The notes: a model not told the origin generated them from the letters alone. Positions 23,756 to 32,485 are shown, counted from the stretch's first letter. The stretch is DNA of 52,770 nt from CALZFJ01 sp964459845 (GCA_964459845.1 CAYWOC010000013.1:1-52770); one strand, 5' to 3'. Made by a program: numbers and translations.

Positions 23756-24544
23756 ATGAAAATAGGAATCATAGGTGCAGGAAACATGGGCGGTGCCATA
23801 GCTCGCGGAATTGCGGCTGGCTCGCTGGTCGATGCCGCCGAGGTCGTGGTGTGCAGCCCAAACCGCCACCGCGAGCTCGACTCTCTCAAAGCCGACTTTC
23901 CGGCACTGAATGTATCTACCGATAATTTCCAGGCTGCAAAAGCCGATATGATAATCCTCGCCGTGAAGCCTTGGCTTCTCGACGAGGTTTTCAGCAAAAT
24001 CGCGTCCGAGGTCGATTTCTCACGTCAGGCGATAGTGTCGATTGTAGCTGGTGTGCCATTGAGCCACCTGCAGGAGTTCGCTCCCGATGGCGTGAACCCT
24101 GCAGTGTTCCGTCTTATCCCCAACACTGCCATCTCGGTGCATGAGAGCATGACGTTCATATCGGCTGCCAATGCCAGCGAGGCTCAAGTCAAGGAGGTGT
24201 GCGACATCTTCGGTGAGCTTGGCAAGGTCATGGTGGTGGAAGAGCGTCTCATGGGTGCCGGCACGGCTCTCGCTTCGTGCGGGATAGCCTATGTGATGCG
24301 ATACGTGCGCGCTGCCACCGAAGGAGGCGTTGAGCTCGGCTTCCGTGCCAACGATGCCAAAGAGATTATGCTACAGACGCTTATTGGAGCTTCAAAGCTG
24401 CTTGAAGCCACCGGCAACAATCCCGAGGCTGAAATCGACAAGGTGACAACTCCTGGCGGACTTACCATAAAGGGGCTTAACGCCATGGAGCGCAACGGAT
24501 TCTCGAATGCCGTAATCGAAGGACTTAAAGCTTCGGTGAAATAG
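23756..24544 (+). CDS. proC: Pyrroline-5-carboxylate reductase
   Basis: ProC catalyses the last step of proline synthesis. The 262-residue protein starts with the Rossmann motif GIIGAGNMGGAIARGI. It carries the conserved C-terminal region TTPGGLTIKGLNAMERNGFS. Its gene follows argD by 4 nt, so glutamate-derived arginine and proline synthesis are probably co-expressed. Confidence 0.96.
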   Translation: MKIGIIGAGNMGGAIARGIAAGSLVDAAEVVVCSPNRHRELDSLKADFPALNVSTDNFQAAKADMIILAVKPWLLDEVFSKIASEVDFSRQAIVSIVAGVPLSHLQEFAPDGVNPAVFRLIPNTAISVHESMTFISAANASEAQVKEVCDIFGELGKVMVVEERLMGAGTALASCGIAYVMRYVRAATEGGVELGFRANDAKEIMLQTLIGASKLLEATGNNPEAEIDKVTTPGGLTIKGLNAMERNGFSNAVIEGLKASVK

Positions 24545-24583
24545 ACGATTTTCCAAGCTCAATATTTATCACAATTTTCATCT

Positions 24584-24937
24584 ATGTCAGTAAACAGAGT
24601 TATATTGATTGGCAACGTGGGACGCGACCCCGACGTGAGATATACCGGTCCGGGACAGGCGGTGGCTTCGTTCTCGCTTGCCACCAACGAGCGCAGCTAC
24701 ACCAATGCCAAGGGTGTGCAGATTCCAGAAAGAACCGAGTGGCACAACATCGTGATGTGGGGGAAAGATGCCGAGATTGCCGAGCGTTACATCCGCAAAG
24801 GCACTCAGCTCTACATCGAAGGCAAGCTGCGGACCCGCGTTTGGGAAGACAAGAATCAAATCAAGCGGCAGGTGACCGAGATATATGTGGACACTTTCGA
24901 CTTTCTTGGACGAAAGACCGATACCCCTCAGCCATAA
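24584..24937 (+). CDS. ssb: Single-stranded DNA-binding protein, short form
   Basis: The 117-residue protein is an SSB OB-fold: SVNRVILIGNVGRDPDVRYT, EWHNIVMWGKDAEIAERYIR, and IEGKLRTRVWEDKNQIKRQV. It ends almost directly after the fold (GRKTDTPQP). The Gly/Pro-rich linker and acidic DDDIPF-type tip that recruit repair and replication proteins are missing. It is likely a secondary SSB. It follows proC by 39 nt and may be co-transcribed. Confidence 0.93.
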   Translation: MSVNRVILIGNVGRDPDVRYTGPGQAVASFSLATNERSYTNAKGVQIPERTEWHNIVMWGKDAEIAERYIRKGTQLYIEGKLRTRVWEDKNQIKRQVTEIYVDTFDFLGRKTDTPQP

Positions 24938-24972
24938 AAGTTTGAGCACTTGTGCCACGTTCATGAAAGCTT

Positions 24973-24995
24973 AATCCGAATATGTCATTCGGATT
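24973..24995 (+). terminator. Hairpin after ssb
   Basis: A perfect 9-bp stem with a 5-nt loop (24973-24981 and 24987-24995) follows ssb by 35 nt. The T-tract is weak. It is a possible end of the arg-pro-ssb unit. Confidence 0.5.
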
Positions 24996-25116
24996 TAATC
25001 TCCATTCTATGCCTCTCTCCTCCTTCTCCACACTCCTGCCACAAGTTTATTATATGTTTTTGGTTGCACAATTTCAGGCTTAATTAATCTCAGCCACATT
25101 TTTTCACATCACCACA

Positions 25117-26316
25117 ATGCCAACTTATATCTCAGCTATAAAAGAAAAAGTACAGCAATTCTTCTCCCGACCTTTTTTCACCGACCAGCGCACGCTGTTC
25201 TGGCTATGGATGGCATTACCTGTCATCGCTGCCATTACAAGAGTCCATCATCACAACAATTTTCTCATCTTCCGCCAAGTGTTTTGGCACACCATAGGTC
25301 AAACTTCACTCTATGCCGCATACCCCGACCAGTACTACGACTTCAATTACTATGGACCTGTTTTCAGCCTGATTGTGGCTCCGTTTGCGGTGTTGCCCGA
25401 ATGGTTCGGACTGCTGGCGTGGCTACTTTTCCTTTCGGCGAGCCTATATCTCGCTTTGCGCTACATTCCCATTTCACGCCGCAAGCGTACGTTCATCTAT
25501 TGGTTCTGCGCCCACGAATTGCTCACAGCATTGTTTATGTCGCAGTTCAACATCATAACGGCTGCCACCATAGTTGGAGCGTTCTATTTCATAATCAATG
25601 CTAAAGACCGCTGGGCGGCTCTCCTCATTGTGCTTGGCACAATGGTTAAGCTCTACAGCATCGTGGCTCTCGCATTCCTCATATTCTCACGCTATAAGTT
25701 AAAATTTATGGTTTGGCTCGCAATATGGACTGCCGTGGCTTTCGTGTTGCCTATGTGCATAAGCAGCCCCCACTTCATCATTTCTCAATATGGCGAATGG
25801 GCTGAACATCTATTGCTGAAAAATGACATGAACCTGTTTGCGCTGCACCAGAACATATCGCTCCTCGGAATGATAAGGAAAGTGACATGCTGCGCCACAT
25901 ATTCCGACACTTGGATTATAATTGCAGGACTGTGCCTGTTTGCCATCCCTTATCTTCGCATCAAGCAATACCGCCACTTGGCATTCCAGTATGCCCTGCT
26001 CGCATCCACGCTCATATTTACCGTGCTGTTCAGCACAGGCAGCGAGTCGAGCAGCTATATCATAGCACTCGTAGGAGTGGCAATATGGTACTGGACTGCG
26101 CCGTGGGAGCGTTCTCGCATCGACATCGCGCTCATGGTATTCACCTTCATCATCACCAGCATGTCACCGTCCGACCTGTTCCCATCCTACCTGCGCACTC
26201 ACTTTATCCAGCCTTATGCTCTAAAAGCCCTGCCCGTGGCCATAATCTGGCTGAAACTAATCTACGAGCTTTCCACCCGCCAATACTCCCCCACCATTCA
26301 ACCGCAGTCACAATAA
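25117..26316 (+). CDS. Polytopic membrane protein, GT87-like (DUF2029) glycosyltransferase
   Basis: The 399-residue protein has about nine to ten hydrophobic segments. A periplasmic-facing stretch carries DFNYYGPVFSLIVAPFAVLP, which is typical of GT87 polyprenyl-phosphate-mannose-dependent transferases. KDRWAALLIVLGTMVKLYS is also conserved in the family. Such enzymes add sugars to lipid-linked glycans on the outer face of the inner membrane. Donor and acceptor are unknown. It is a stand-alone gene with no glycan cluster around it. Confidence 0.72.
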   Translation: MPTYISAIKEKVQQFFSRPFFTDQRTLFWLWMALPVIAAITRVHHHNNFLIFRQVFWHTIGQTSLYAAYPDQYYDFNYYGPVFSLIVAPFAVLPEWFGLLAWLLFLSASLYLALRYIPISRRKRTFIYWFCAHELLTALFMSQFNIITAATIVGAFYFIINAKDRWAALLIVLGTMVKLYSIVALAFLIFSRYKLKFMVWLAIWTAVAFVLPMCISSPHFIISQYGEWAEHLLLKNDMNLFALHQNISLLGMIRKVTCCATYSDTWIIIAGLCLFAIPYLRIKQYRHLAFQYALLASTLIFTVLFSTGSESSSYIIALVGVAIWYWTAPWERSRIDIALMVFTFIITSMSPSDLFPSYLRTHFIQPYALKALPVAIIWLKLIYELSTRQYSPTIQPQSQ

Positions 26317-26557
26317 GCTCCCATCGAATCCCTCCAAGGAGGCGACACAGAAGACCACACTGTAGAGGCACAGCAGAGGAGGCGACGCATTCCTGCGTCG
26401 CTGCGACTACCGCCACAAAGCCATCACTGCCGTCTTCCGGCTATGCAGGAATGCGCAGCCTCCTAACCCTATAACTACTGCCTCAAACAAGCAGTCGAGG
26501 CGGCACTGCCGGTCAGTGTCGCCTCGATGGTATTTATTATTTAGCGTTGTGATGATG
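26317..26557. repeat. GC-rich structured repeat, REP-like
   Basis: AGGAGGCGAC occurs twice (near 26337 and 26377). GCGACGCA-TTCC-TGCGTCGC (26382-26401) is a perfect 8-bp hairpin. The larger arms 26378-26396 and 26445-26463 are 19-nt inverted repeats with two mismatches. A separate hairpin at 26495-26527 follows. The stretch is much richer in G+C than other gaps and looks like a dispersed palindromic element. Confidence 0.55.
26495..26527. terminator. Bidirectional hairpin between convergent genes
   Basis: TCGAGGCGGCACTG pairs with CAGTGTCGCCTCGA (14 bp, one G-U) around a 5-nt loop, followed by TGGTATTTATTATTTA on the plus strand. Confidence 0.65.
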
Positions 26558-27472
26558 TCACTTCACAGCTATCTTTGTGGCACGGCTGCCTGTGCGCACT
26601 ATGTACAGCCCCGACGGCAGCGGAATCTCCGTCTTGCCGTCGGCAATGCCGGTTGCCACCTGTCGCCCGTCGGCTGAATACACGGAGTAGCCCACGCCGT
26701 CGCCCTCAATCACGGCAGCTCCCTCTGTGCCATACACCGGCACATCGGCAGCCCCGTCGCTCACCACGGCTTCAACTCCAGCACTCGGGAACTGGCTCAC
26801 CTCCACTATCTCCTTGAAATCTTTCCACACCGGAGCAGCCTCGTAGGCAGCCTTTGCCCCCACCGGCACATAAAGTGTCTTGGCTATTGGCGTACCCTGA
26901 GGTCCGAATGCCGTCGCATCAATCGTAGGAGGAGCTGCTGCTTTGATATACACGTTTTTCAGTCTATTACATTCAGCAAACGCTTCTTCCTCAATGCTCT
27001 GAATATTTTCAGACAACACAACTATATTCAAGAAACGGCATAGTTTAAATGCCTCTTTATGAATTATCCTCAATGATTTTGGACTGTACATTTCTTGCAA
27101 TACACCGTGTCCGAATGCGCCTTCGCCAATTTCTTCTATATCATCAGAGAGCTCTACCGACGTTAGATATGCACATGCTTCAAAACAGTAGTCGCCTATA
27201 TACTTCACCTTACATCCTTTCTTGAACACTACCTTTTCCATTGCAGAGTTGCAGCACGCATAGCAGTCCAATACTTCGAGTGACGCAGGTAACGTCAGAG
27301 TTCCCTTATAGCCGAGCATGCCACCAATGCCGGTGTCTCCAATAATCCTTAGCCCCTCTGGCAGATCCAAGTGCTTTATCGAAACAAATCCTGAAATTCC
27401 ATCACGCTTGATCTCTTCCAGCGTTGAGGGCAATTTCACCGACGTGACATATTGATTAGAATGTGGCAACAT
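26558..27472 (-). CDS. BspA-like leucine-rich repeat protein, C-terminal part (frameshifted)
   Basis: This frame (up to 304 codons) carries LRR_5/BspA-type repeats of about 23 residues (LPEGLRIIGDTGIGG, LPASLEVLDCYACCN and others). After them comes a C-terminal region typical of type A sorting domains (VYSADGRQVATG then LPSGLYIVRTGSRATKI). It overlaps the upstream fragment (27456-27971) by 17 nt in another frame and continues its repeat register, so both are parts of one broken gene. The ATG at 27472 lies inside a repeat and is not a believable start. If expressed alone it would lack a signal peptide. Confidence 0.75.
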   Translation of the reverse strand: MLPHSNQYVTSVKLPSTLEEIKRDGISGFVSIKHLDLPEGLRIIGDTGIGGMLGYKGTLTLPASLEVLDCYACCNSAMEKVVFKKGCKVKYIGDYCFEACAYLTSVELSDDIEEIGEGAFGHGVLQEMYSPKSLRIIHKEAFKLCRFLNIVVLSENIQSIEEEAFAECNRLKNVYIKAAAPPTIDATAFGPQGTPIAKTLYVPVGAKAAYEAAPVWKDFKEIVEVSQFPSAGVEAVVSDGAADVPVYGTEGAAVIEGDGVGYSVYSADGRQVATGIADGKTEIPLPSGLYIVRTGSRATKIAVK

Positions 27473-27971
27473 CTATTGTTTTAATGCCCTCCGGTATGAC
27501 AAGCTCTCCCCTCAACTGTAGCAGCTGCGAAAATGCGCTTCTTCCGATAGACGACATGTGAGACGGCAGCTTGAGCGTGGTTATTTTCACACAGTTGCAA
27601 AGAGCCAACTTGCCTATGACATCAAGACTTTCAGGCAAAATGACATGCTTCAACTTGGTTTTATACACTATCGCGTAAGTTCCTTCCTCCCGCTCGTATG
27701 GAGTGGGATTTAAGCCTTTTTCAGGCAATGTATTCGCTTCAAAGTCACACTCTTCAAAATCAAGATACTCAAGCTTGCGGTTTGTCATCCATGCCACTGT
27801 CTCAAGATTTTTGTGGCTAATGTATCCTTTGACCTTGAGCGAATCGATAGTCAGCGTGTCATCCCTCAAAATCTCCTTGATGTTGCTGTTCTCGTCAAGC
27901 TCAATAGTCCTCACCGTCGCACCGGCTGAGACAGCGAACATTGCTGCAATTATCAAAAATATTTTCTTCAT
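27456..27971 (-). CDS. BspA-like leucine-rich repeat protein, N-terminal part (frameshifted)
   Basis: This 171-codon frame starts with a signal peptide (MKKIFLIIAAMFAVSAGA) and contains three LRR_5-type repeats (LPESLDVIGKLALCN, LPSHMSSIGRSAFSQ, IPEGIKTIDVATF). It stops mid-repeat with TAA, and the downstream frame continues the pattern (QYVTSVKLPSTLEEI). One extra or two missing bases would explain this. The joined protein would have about 470 residues and be surface-exposed, as in BspA-family adhesins. A -7 box lies at 28018-28025. Confidence 0.75.
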   Translation of the reverse strand: MKKIFLIIAAMFAVSAGATVRTIELDENSNIKEILRDDTLTIDSLKVKGYISHKNLETVAWMTNRKLEYLDFEECDFEANTLPEKGLNPTPYEREEGTYAIVYKTKLKHVILPESLDVIGKLALCNCVKITTLKLPSHMSSIGRSAFSQLLQLRGELVIPEGIKTIDVATF

Positions 27972-28017
27972 AGCTAACTGTAGGTTTAATAATAGTTAGA
28001 AATTTGATTTATATCCT

Positions 28018-28025
28018 CAAAGTTA
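28018..28025 (-). promoter_or_regulatory. -7 box of the BspA-like gene
   Basis: TAACTTTG on the minus strand lies 46 nt upstream of the ATG at 27971. No clear -33 box is seen. Confidence 0.5.
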
Positions 28026-28134
28026 TAAATTTATTTTACAACTTGGCGCGATTCCATTACTTTTTCGTTACAAATTATTGTAATAATGTATCCGCCTTTA
28101 AAATCTTGTCAGGTTCATCCTATTAGTTGAATTT

Positions 28135-28494
28135 TCAGTTTATGAACAAAGTTCCCTCATAGATTACGGCATCGCTCTCCACCCTCAGCGTGTATGCGCC
28201 CGCTGGGAGCTGCGGCAGGATGTAGTTCACCGGGACACCTCCCGACATCATCACCGGGCAGACATAGACCGTCTTGCCGGTGCAGTCAATCACCTTGAGC
28301 TTGAACTGCTCATCTGCCTCAATCGCCATCTCCACAGAGTTGGTCGTGTCGTCGTACGTCGCTGTCGGCTCAGTCCCGACCTCTGTTCGGTCGGGCACAC
28401 TCTTCACTTCTTTTAAGTCCACCTGCTTTTTGTCGGCATATACTTTAACTGCCGACAAAAGCATCAGTGCAATGACTGTAACTGTTATTCTCAT
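28135..28494 (-). CDS. DUF3244-domain exported protein
   Basis: The 119-residue protein has a signal peptide (likely cleavage after VYA) and a small beta-sandwich domain. That domain matches the DUF3244 pattern of Bacteroidetes, with NSVEMAIEADEQFKLKVIDC in the middle and LPAGAYTLRVES then YEGTLFIN at the end. The function is unknown. The fold resembles C-terminal sorting tails. It has an excellent promoter of its own and lies between the BspA-like gene and a TPR sensor-like gene. Confidence 0.78.
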   Translation of the reverse strand: MRITVTVIALMLLSAVKVYADKKQVDLKEVKSVPDRTEVGTEPTATYDDTTNSVEMAIEADEQFKLKVIDCTGKTVYVCPVMMSGGVPVNYILPQLPAGAYTLRVESDAVIYEGTLFIN

Positions 28495-28533
28495 AGTTAC
28501 ATTATTTTTAGGTTAAACAAAAAATTTATTGCA

Positions 28534-28566
28534 CAAATGTAGTCTATCTTGCAGCATATATGCAAA
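28534..28566 (-). promoter_or_regulatory. Promoter of the DUF3244 gene
   Basis: TTTG (28563-28566), a 21-nt spacer and TACATTTG (28534-28541) on the minus strand form a full Bacteroidetes promoter. Confidence 0.75.
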
Positions 28567-28675
28567 TTTTAGGAGTCACTTTTAGATTTATAACTGCTTG
28601 ATTATCAGATATGGTTTCGGAAAAATATTCACTTTTCACAATTGATGCGAAAAAAACACGTCGGAATGCATCATT

Positions 28676-30319
28676 TTATAGCCTGTTCCCACAAAATTTC
28701 AACAGGAAGGAATCAAGTGACTCCTCTCCAAGTTTGTTCAAAATTGTTTTCTTCTTGTTATAGATATACCTTTCATTCTTATATCCCATATAGAATGACA
28801 TTAGATTGTTTGAGAATCCACAAATTTCCATACATATCACATCTATGTCCTGCTCTGTCAGACTTGGGTATTCTTTCGCAATGCAGATGGTCAAGTCGTT
28901 GTATTTTTCATCCACAATTCTGCGCAGCATCTTATAGAAACTTGTGCTTTGAATCTCTTCGACGAATTTCTTGAAGTTGTTGAGCAACTTCTCCGGTCGC
29001 TTATTAAATACAGTGTATAATTCCACAAATTGCCTTGCCTTCTCAAAATATAATGACACAGATGCATCTACAGTGGGCATTTCTTTCTTTATGTGTGCTT
29101 CAAGTGCCTCAAGATGCTCTTCTTTCATTTGCGACATCATATCCATGAAACGTCGCATCTGCCGCCTGTGCCATTGTCTCCACAGAAATGTCAAGGACAG
29201 TACAGCGGCAATAAATGCAGCAATGAGCAACCACTTCTCCGCCTTATGCGCGCTGTCCTTTATGTCAGTCTTGTTCTCCATATAAGCGTTCTCTGCATCT
29301 TGAATGCTTTTCCTGCCTGAACTATGCTCCAAAACTTCAGAGACAGAGTCCGCCATATTGCTGTAGCGCATTGCCATTTTATAATCACCCACCGACTTCT
29401 TTATCTCATAAAGGGTTATGAGCCTCGTCACTTTTTCGGCAAGATCGCTTTTGTCGGGCTGTATGCTGTCAAACACGCACTGAGCCGAGTCAGGGTGTCC
29501 CATAAGCGCATAAGCTCTGCTCAAATTATAATAGCAGTCATTTGTGGTGAGATATTGCGCACCGTTGCGGATGGCATAAAGAGCCGCATCTTTCGAATCT
29601 TTATATAACGAATCTTCATAGTACGCCCTCGAAAGAATGGCGTAATTCATTATCTCACATTTTTTATCACGGAATCGTATGGCCAATTCTATGGCTCTAT
29701 GAATATAGCGGTACGCGCTGTCGATATCGACTTCCCGATAAAGTTTGCCGATACAGCTTAGGCATACCAACTGATATTGAATGTTTTTCGAAGCAGTATA
29801 ATAGCTTAATGCCTTTTTGTACTTATCAATATCAAACTCGCTTTCTGCATAGGATTCACTGTACAGATGTGCCATTCTTATGTTCACATAGCCGAGGTTC
29901 TCATAGTCGTCGGAGGATGCAGCTTCCTCAGCGCGCTTGTACCACAGCATCGCTTCGGTCTTGTCACCAAGCTCGTCGAGGACTGCGCCTTTGTAGATGA
30001 GCGAGCGGGCGCGCTTCTCGCTGTCGCCGTGGCGGTCGAAGTAATCCACGGCTATGTCGATGGTGTCAGTGCTGCCTATGCTCTCGTAGCACTTGTATTT
30101 TGCCTGGGTGATGAGCAGCGAGAAGTAGGCGCGGTCGGCTTCTGCCGTGATTTCGCCCGGGGCGATGCCCGAAAGCAGCGCGAGGGCGGAGTCGGGACGG
30201 GCGTTGATCAGGCTGTCGGCAGCCAGCAGACGGCTGTCGTATCGGCTGCCGCCGCAGCCGGCAACCACCGCTGCGGCAAGACAGAGAAGCGTCACGATAA
30301 ATACCCTCCCGATGTTCAT
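28676..30319 (-). CDS. TPR lipoprotein with membrane helix and degenerate HTH-like C-terminus
   Basis: I start this at MNIGRVFIV (30319), where a lipoprotein signal (AAAVVAGC) appears. The product has 547 residues. TPR-like helical repeats fill about residues 25-340. One membrane helix follows (LLIAAFIAAVLSLTFLW, near 365-385) and then a coiled stretch. The C-terminal domain (YPSLTEQDIDVICMEICGFS, then MGYKNERYIYNKKKTILNKL) resembles the HTH module at the end of Bacteroidetes TPR regulators. It may sense envelope state and signal inward. A lipidated N-terminus plus a TM helix is odd, but recurs in this family as I recall it. Confidence 0.7.
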   Translation of the reverse strand: MNIGRVFIVTLLCLAAAVVAGCGGSRYDSRLLAADSLINARPDSALALLSGIAPGEITAEADRAYFSLLITQAKYKCYESIGSTDTIDIAVDYFDRHGDSEKRARSLIYKGAVLDELGDKTEAMLWYKRAEEAASSDDYENLGYVNIRMAHLYSESYAESEFDIDKYKKALSYYTASKNIQYQLVCLSCIGKLYREVDIDSAYRYIHRAIELAIRFRDKKCEIMNYAILSRAYYEDSLYKDSKDAALYAIRNGAQYLTTNDCYYNLSRAYALMGHPDSAQCVFDSIQPDKSDLAEKVTRLITLYEIKKSVGDYKMAMRYSNMADSVSEVLEHSSGRKSIQDAENAYMENKTDIKDSAHKAEKWLLIAAFIAAVLSLTFLWRQWHRRQMRRFMDMMSQMKEEHLEALEAHIKKEMPTVDASVSLYFEKARQFVELYTVFNKRPEKLLNNFKKFVEEIQSTSFYKMLRRIVDEKYNDLTICIAKEYPSLTEQDIDVICMEICGFSNNLMSFYMGYKNERYIYNKKKTILNKLGEESLDSFLLKFCGNRL

Positions 30320-30324
30320 ATCTG

Positions 30325-30356
30325 CGAATTTAGCAATTCTAAAATTCACAAGCAAG
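30325..30356 (-). promoter_or_regulatory. Promoter abutting the TPR lipoprotein start codon
   Basis: CTTG (30353-30356), a 20-nt spacer and TAAATTCG (30325-30332) lie on the minus strand. The ATG begins 5 nt after the -7 box, so the message may be leaderless. Confidence 0.5.
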
Positions 30357-30410
30357 CATTTCCCAAAGAAAATTTCCCCGGCAGCCTCGCACGAACCACA
30401 TACCACATAC

Positions 30411-30447
30411 AAAAAAAGTGGGTAGCGACCTTGCAGCCGTTACCCAC
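30411..30447 (-). terminator. Terminator of pckA
   Basis: A 7-bp perfect core stem (30418-30424 and 30441-30447) is followed by seven T on the minus strand. Confidence 0.8.
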
Positions 30448-30514
30448 GATATTAATATCTAAACTTGTTTTATTATATTTCCAACGTTTAGAATACTCTC
30501 GCTTTGAGTGCTGA

Positions 30515-32125
30515 TTATAGTTGAGGACCAGCAGCAACAAGAGCTTTACCAGCTTCGTTAGTTGTATATTTAGTGAAGTTCTTGATGAAGCGTTGTGCAA
30601 GGTCTTGAGCCTTAGTGTTCCACTCTTCAGCGTTAGCGTAAGTGTCGCGCGGGTCAAGAATCTTAGGATCAACACCAGGAAGTTCTGTAGGAACAACGAA
30701 GTTGAAGTAAGGGATAGTCTTTGTAGGAGCTTTGTCGATAGAACCGTCGAGGATAGCATCGATGATGCCACGAGTATCCTTGATAGAGATACGCTTGCCA
30801 GTTCCGTTCCAACCAGTATTTACCAAGTAAGCCTTAGCGCCTACCTTTTCCATCTTCTTAACAAGTTCCTCAGCATATTTAGTTGGGTGCAAGCTCAAGA
30901 ATGCTGCGCCGAAGCAAGCCGAGAAAGTAGGAGTCGGTTCAGTGATGCCACGCTCTGTACCTGCCAATTTAGCAGTAAAGCCCGACAAGAAGTAATACTT
31001 AGCTTGCTCAGCGTTCAAGATAGATACAGGAGGAAGAACTCCGAATGCATCAGCCGACAAGAAGATTACTTGGTGTGCGTGAGGACCCTTAGAGATAGGC
31101 TTAACGATGTTGTTGATGTGGTAGATTGGGTAAGATACACGAGTGTTCTCAGTTACGCTCTTGTCAGTGAAGTCAATCTTGCCCTCAGCATCCACAGTGA
31201 CGTTTTCAAGAAGTGCGTCGCGCTTGATAGCGTTGTAGATGTCTGGCTCGCTTTCTTTGTCAAGGTTGATAACCTTAGCGTAGCAACCGCCTTCGTAGTT
31301 GAACACGCCCTCATCGTCCCATCCGTGCTCATCGTCACCGATAAGTTTACGCTTAGGATCTGTTGACAAAGTAGTCTTGCCTGTACCCGACAAACCGAAG
31401 AAGATAGCTGAGTCAGTTCCTTCCATGTTGGTGTTTGCAGAGCAGTGCATTGAAGCGATGCCGCGCAATGGGTTGAAGTAGTTCATCATAGAGAACATAC
31501 CCTTCTTCATTTCACCACCGTACCAAGTGTTAAGGATAACTTGTTCCTTAGAAGTCAAGTTGAATACGACAGCAGTCTCAGAGTTCAAGCCAAGTTCCTT
31601 GTAGTTCTCAACCTTAGCCTTAGAAGCGTTGAATACAACGAAGTCTGGCTCGAAGTTTTCAAGTTGCTCTTTTGTTGGGCGGATGAACATGTTAGTAACG
31701 AAGTGAGCTTGCCATGCAACCTCAACGATGAAACGTACACGAAGACAAGTAGCCATGTTTGCGCCGCAGAAGCCATCTACTACATAAAGTTTCTTGTTTG
31801 AAAGTTCCTTTACTGCAAGATCCTTAACTGCTTTCCAAGTCTCAGGAGTTACAGGCTTGTTGTCGTTCTTATACTCTTCACTTGTCCACCACACAGTGTC
31901 CTTGCTTGTCTCATCCTTAACGATGAATTTGTCTTTAGGTGAACGGCCAGTGAAAATACCAGTCATTACGTTTACTGCACCAAGTTCAGTCACTTGACCT
32001 TTCTCATAACCAGTAAGTTCTGGGTTGGTCTCATCTTTGTAAAGTTCGTCATACGAAGGATTGTAAACAATCTCAGGAGTGCCCTGAATGCCGTACTTTG
32101 TTAAATCAATCTTTGTCATCTTCAA
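30515..32125 (-). CDS. pckA: Phosphoenolpyruvate carboxykinase (ATP)
   Basis: PckA interconverts oxaloacetate and PEP. In gut Bacteroidales it often runs in the carboxylating direction on the way to succinate. The 536-residue protein has GLSGTGKT (244-251), LIGDDEHGW (261-269) and FTGRSPKDKF near the N-terminus. Codons are strongly biased (GCT, GGT, GTT, AAC, AAG), unlike its neighbours, which suggests very high expression. It has its own promoter (32189-32197) and terminator (30411-30447). Confidence 0.97.
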   Translation of the reverse strand: MKMTKIDLTKYGIQGTPEIVYNPSYDELYKDETNPELTGYEKGQVTELGAVNVMTGIFTGRSPKDKFIVKDETSKDTVWWTSEEYKNDNKPVTPETWKAVKDLAVKELSNKKLYVVDGFCGANMATCLRVRFIVEVAWQAHFVTNMFIRPTKEQLENFEPDFVVFNASKAKVENYKELGLNSETAVVFNLTSKEQVILNTWYGGEMKKGMFSMMNYFNPLRGIASMHCSANTNMEGTDSAIFFGLSGTGKTTLSTDPKRKLIGDDEHGWDDEGVFNYEGGCYAKVINLDKESEPDIYNAIKRDALLENVTVDAEGKIDFTDKSVTENTRVSYPIYHINNIVKPISKGPHAHQVIFLSADAFGVLPPVSILNAEQAKYYFLSGFTAKLAGTERGITEPTPTFSACFGAAFLSLHPTKYAEELVKKMEKVGAKAYLVNTGWNGTGKRISIKDTRGIIDAILDGSIDKAPTKTIPYFNFVVPTELPGVDPKILDPRDTYANAEEWNTKAQDLAQRFIKNFTKYTTNEAGKALVAAGPQL

Positions 32126-32188
32126 ATATTTGTATAAGAAATTAATAAATTGCTATATACTTGCTTAAAAGCGTGGTTGAAAACCGAT

Positions 32189-32197
32189 GCAAATTTA
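32189..32197 (-). promoter_or_regulatory. -7 box of pckA
   Basis: TAAATTTGC on the minus strand is an exact match and gives a pckA leader of about 60 nt. Confidence 0.6.
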
Positions 32198-32443
32198 GTG
32201 AATTTTTTGATACACAACTATAATATAAAGAAATTTTTCCGTAATATTTCATATATATTAATACAACTTGTCTTCCTTTTCACAGCTTTCGCTATAAAAC
32301 ACAACAAATTTCATACCAAAATGTTCTACTGCCACTTTTTCCTGCCAACAAATCCACCATTCAATCCTTCCCCACAACCATCACAAAATTTGGTGGATTT
32401 TATCCATCAAACAAACATATATCGAACATACATTAATTTAGCA

Positions 32444-32477
32444 GTTAATTTGCAGTGAAGATTTCTTGCAAATTAAC
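32444..32477. repeat. 11-bp perfect inverted repeat upstream of metK
   Basis: GTTAATTTGCA (32444-32454) and TGCAAATTAAC (32467-32477) flank a 12-nt spacer and end 8 nt before the -33 box of the first metK promoter. This is an operator-like arrangement. Confidence 0.5.
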
Positions 32478-32485
32478 GCTGAAGG

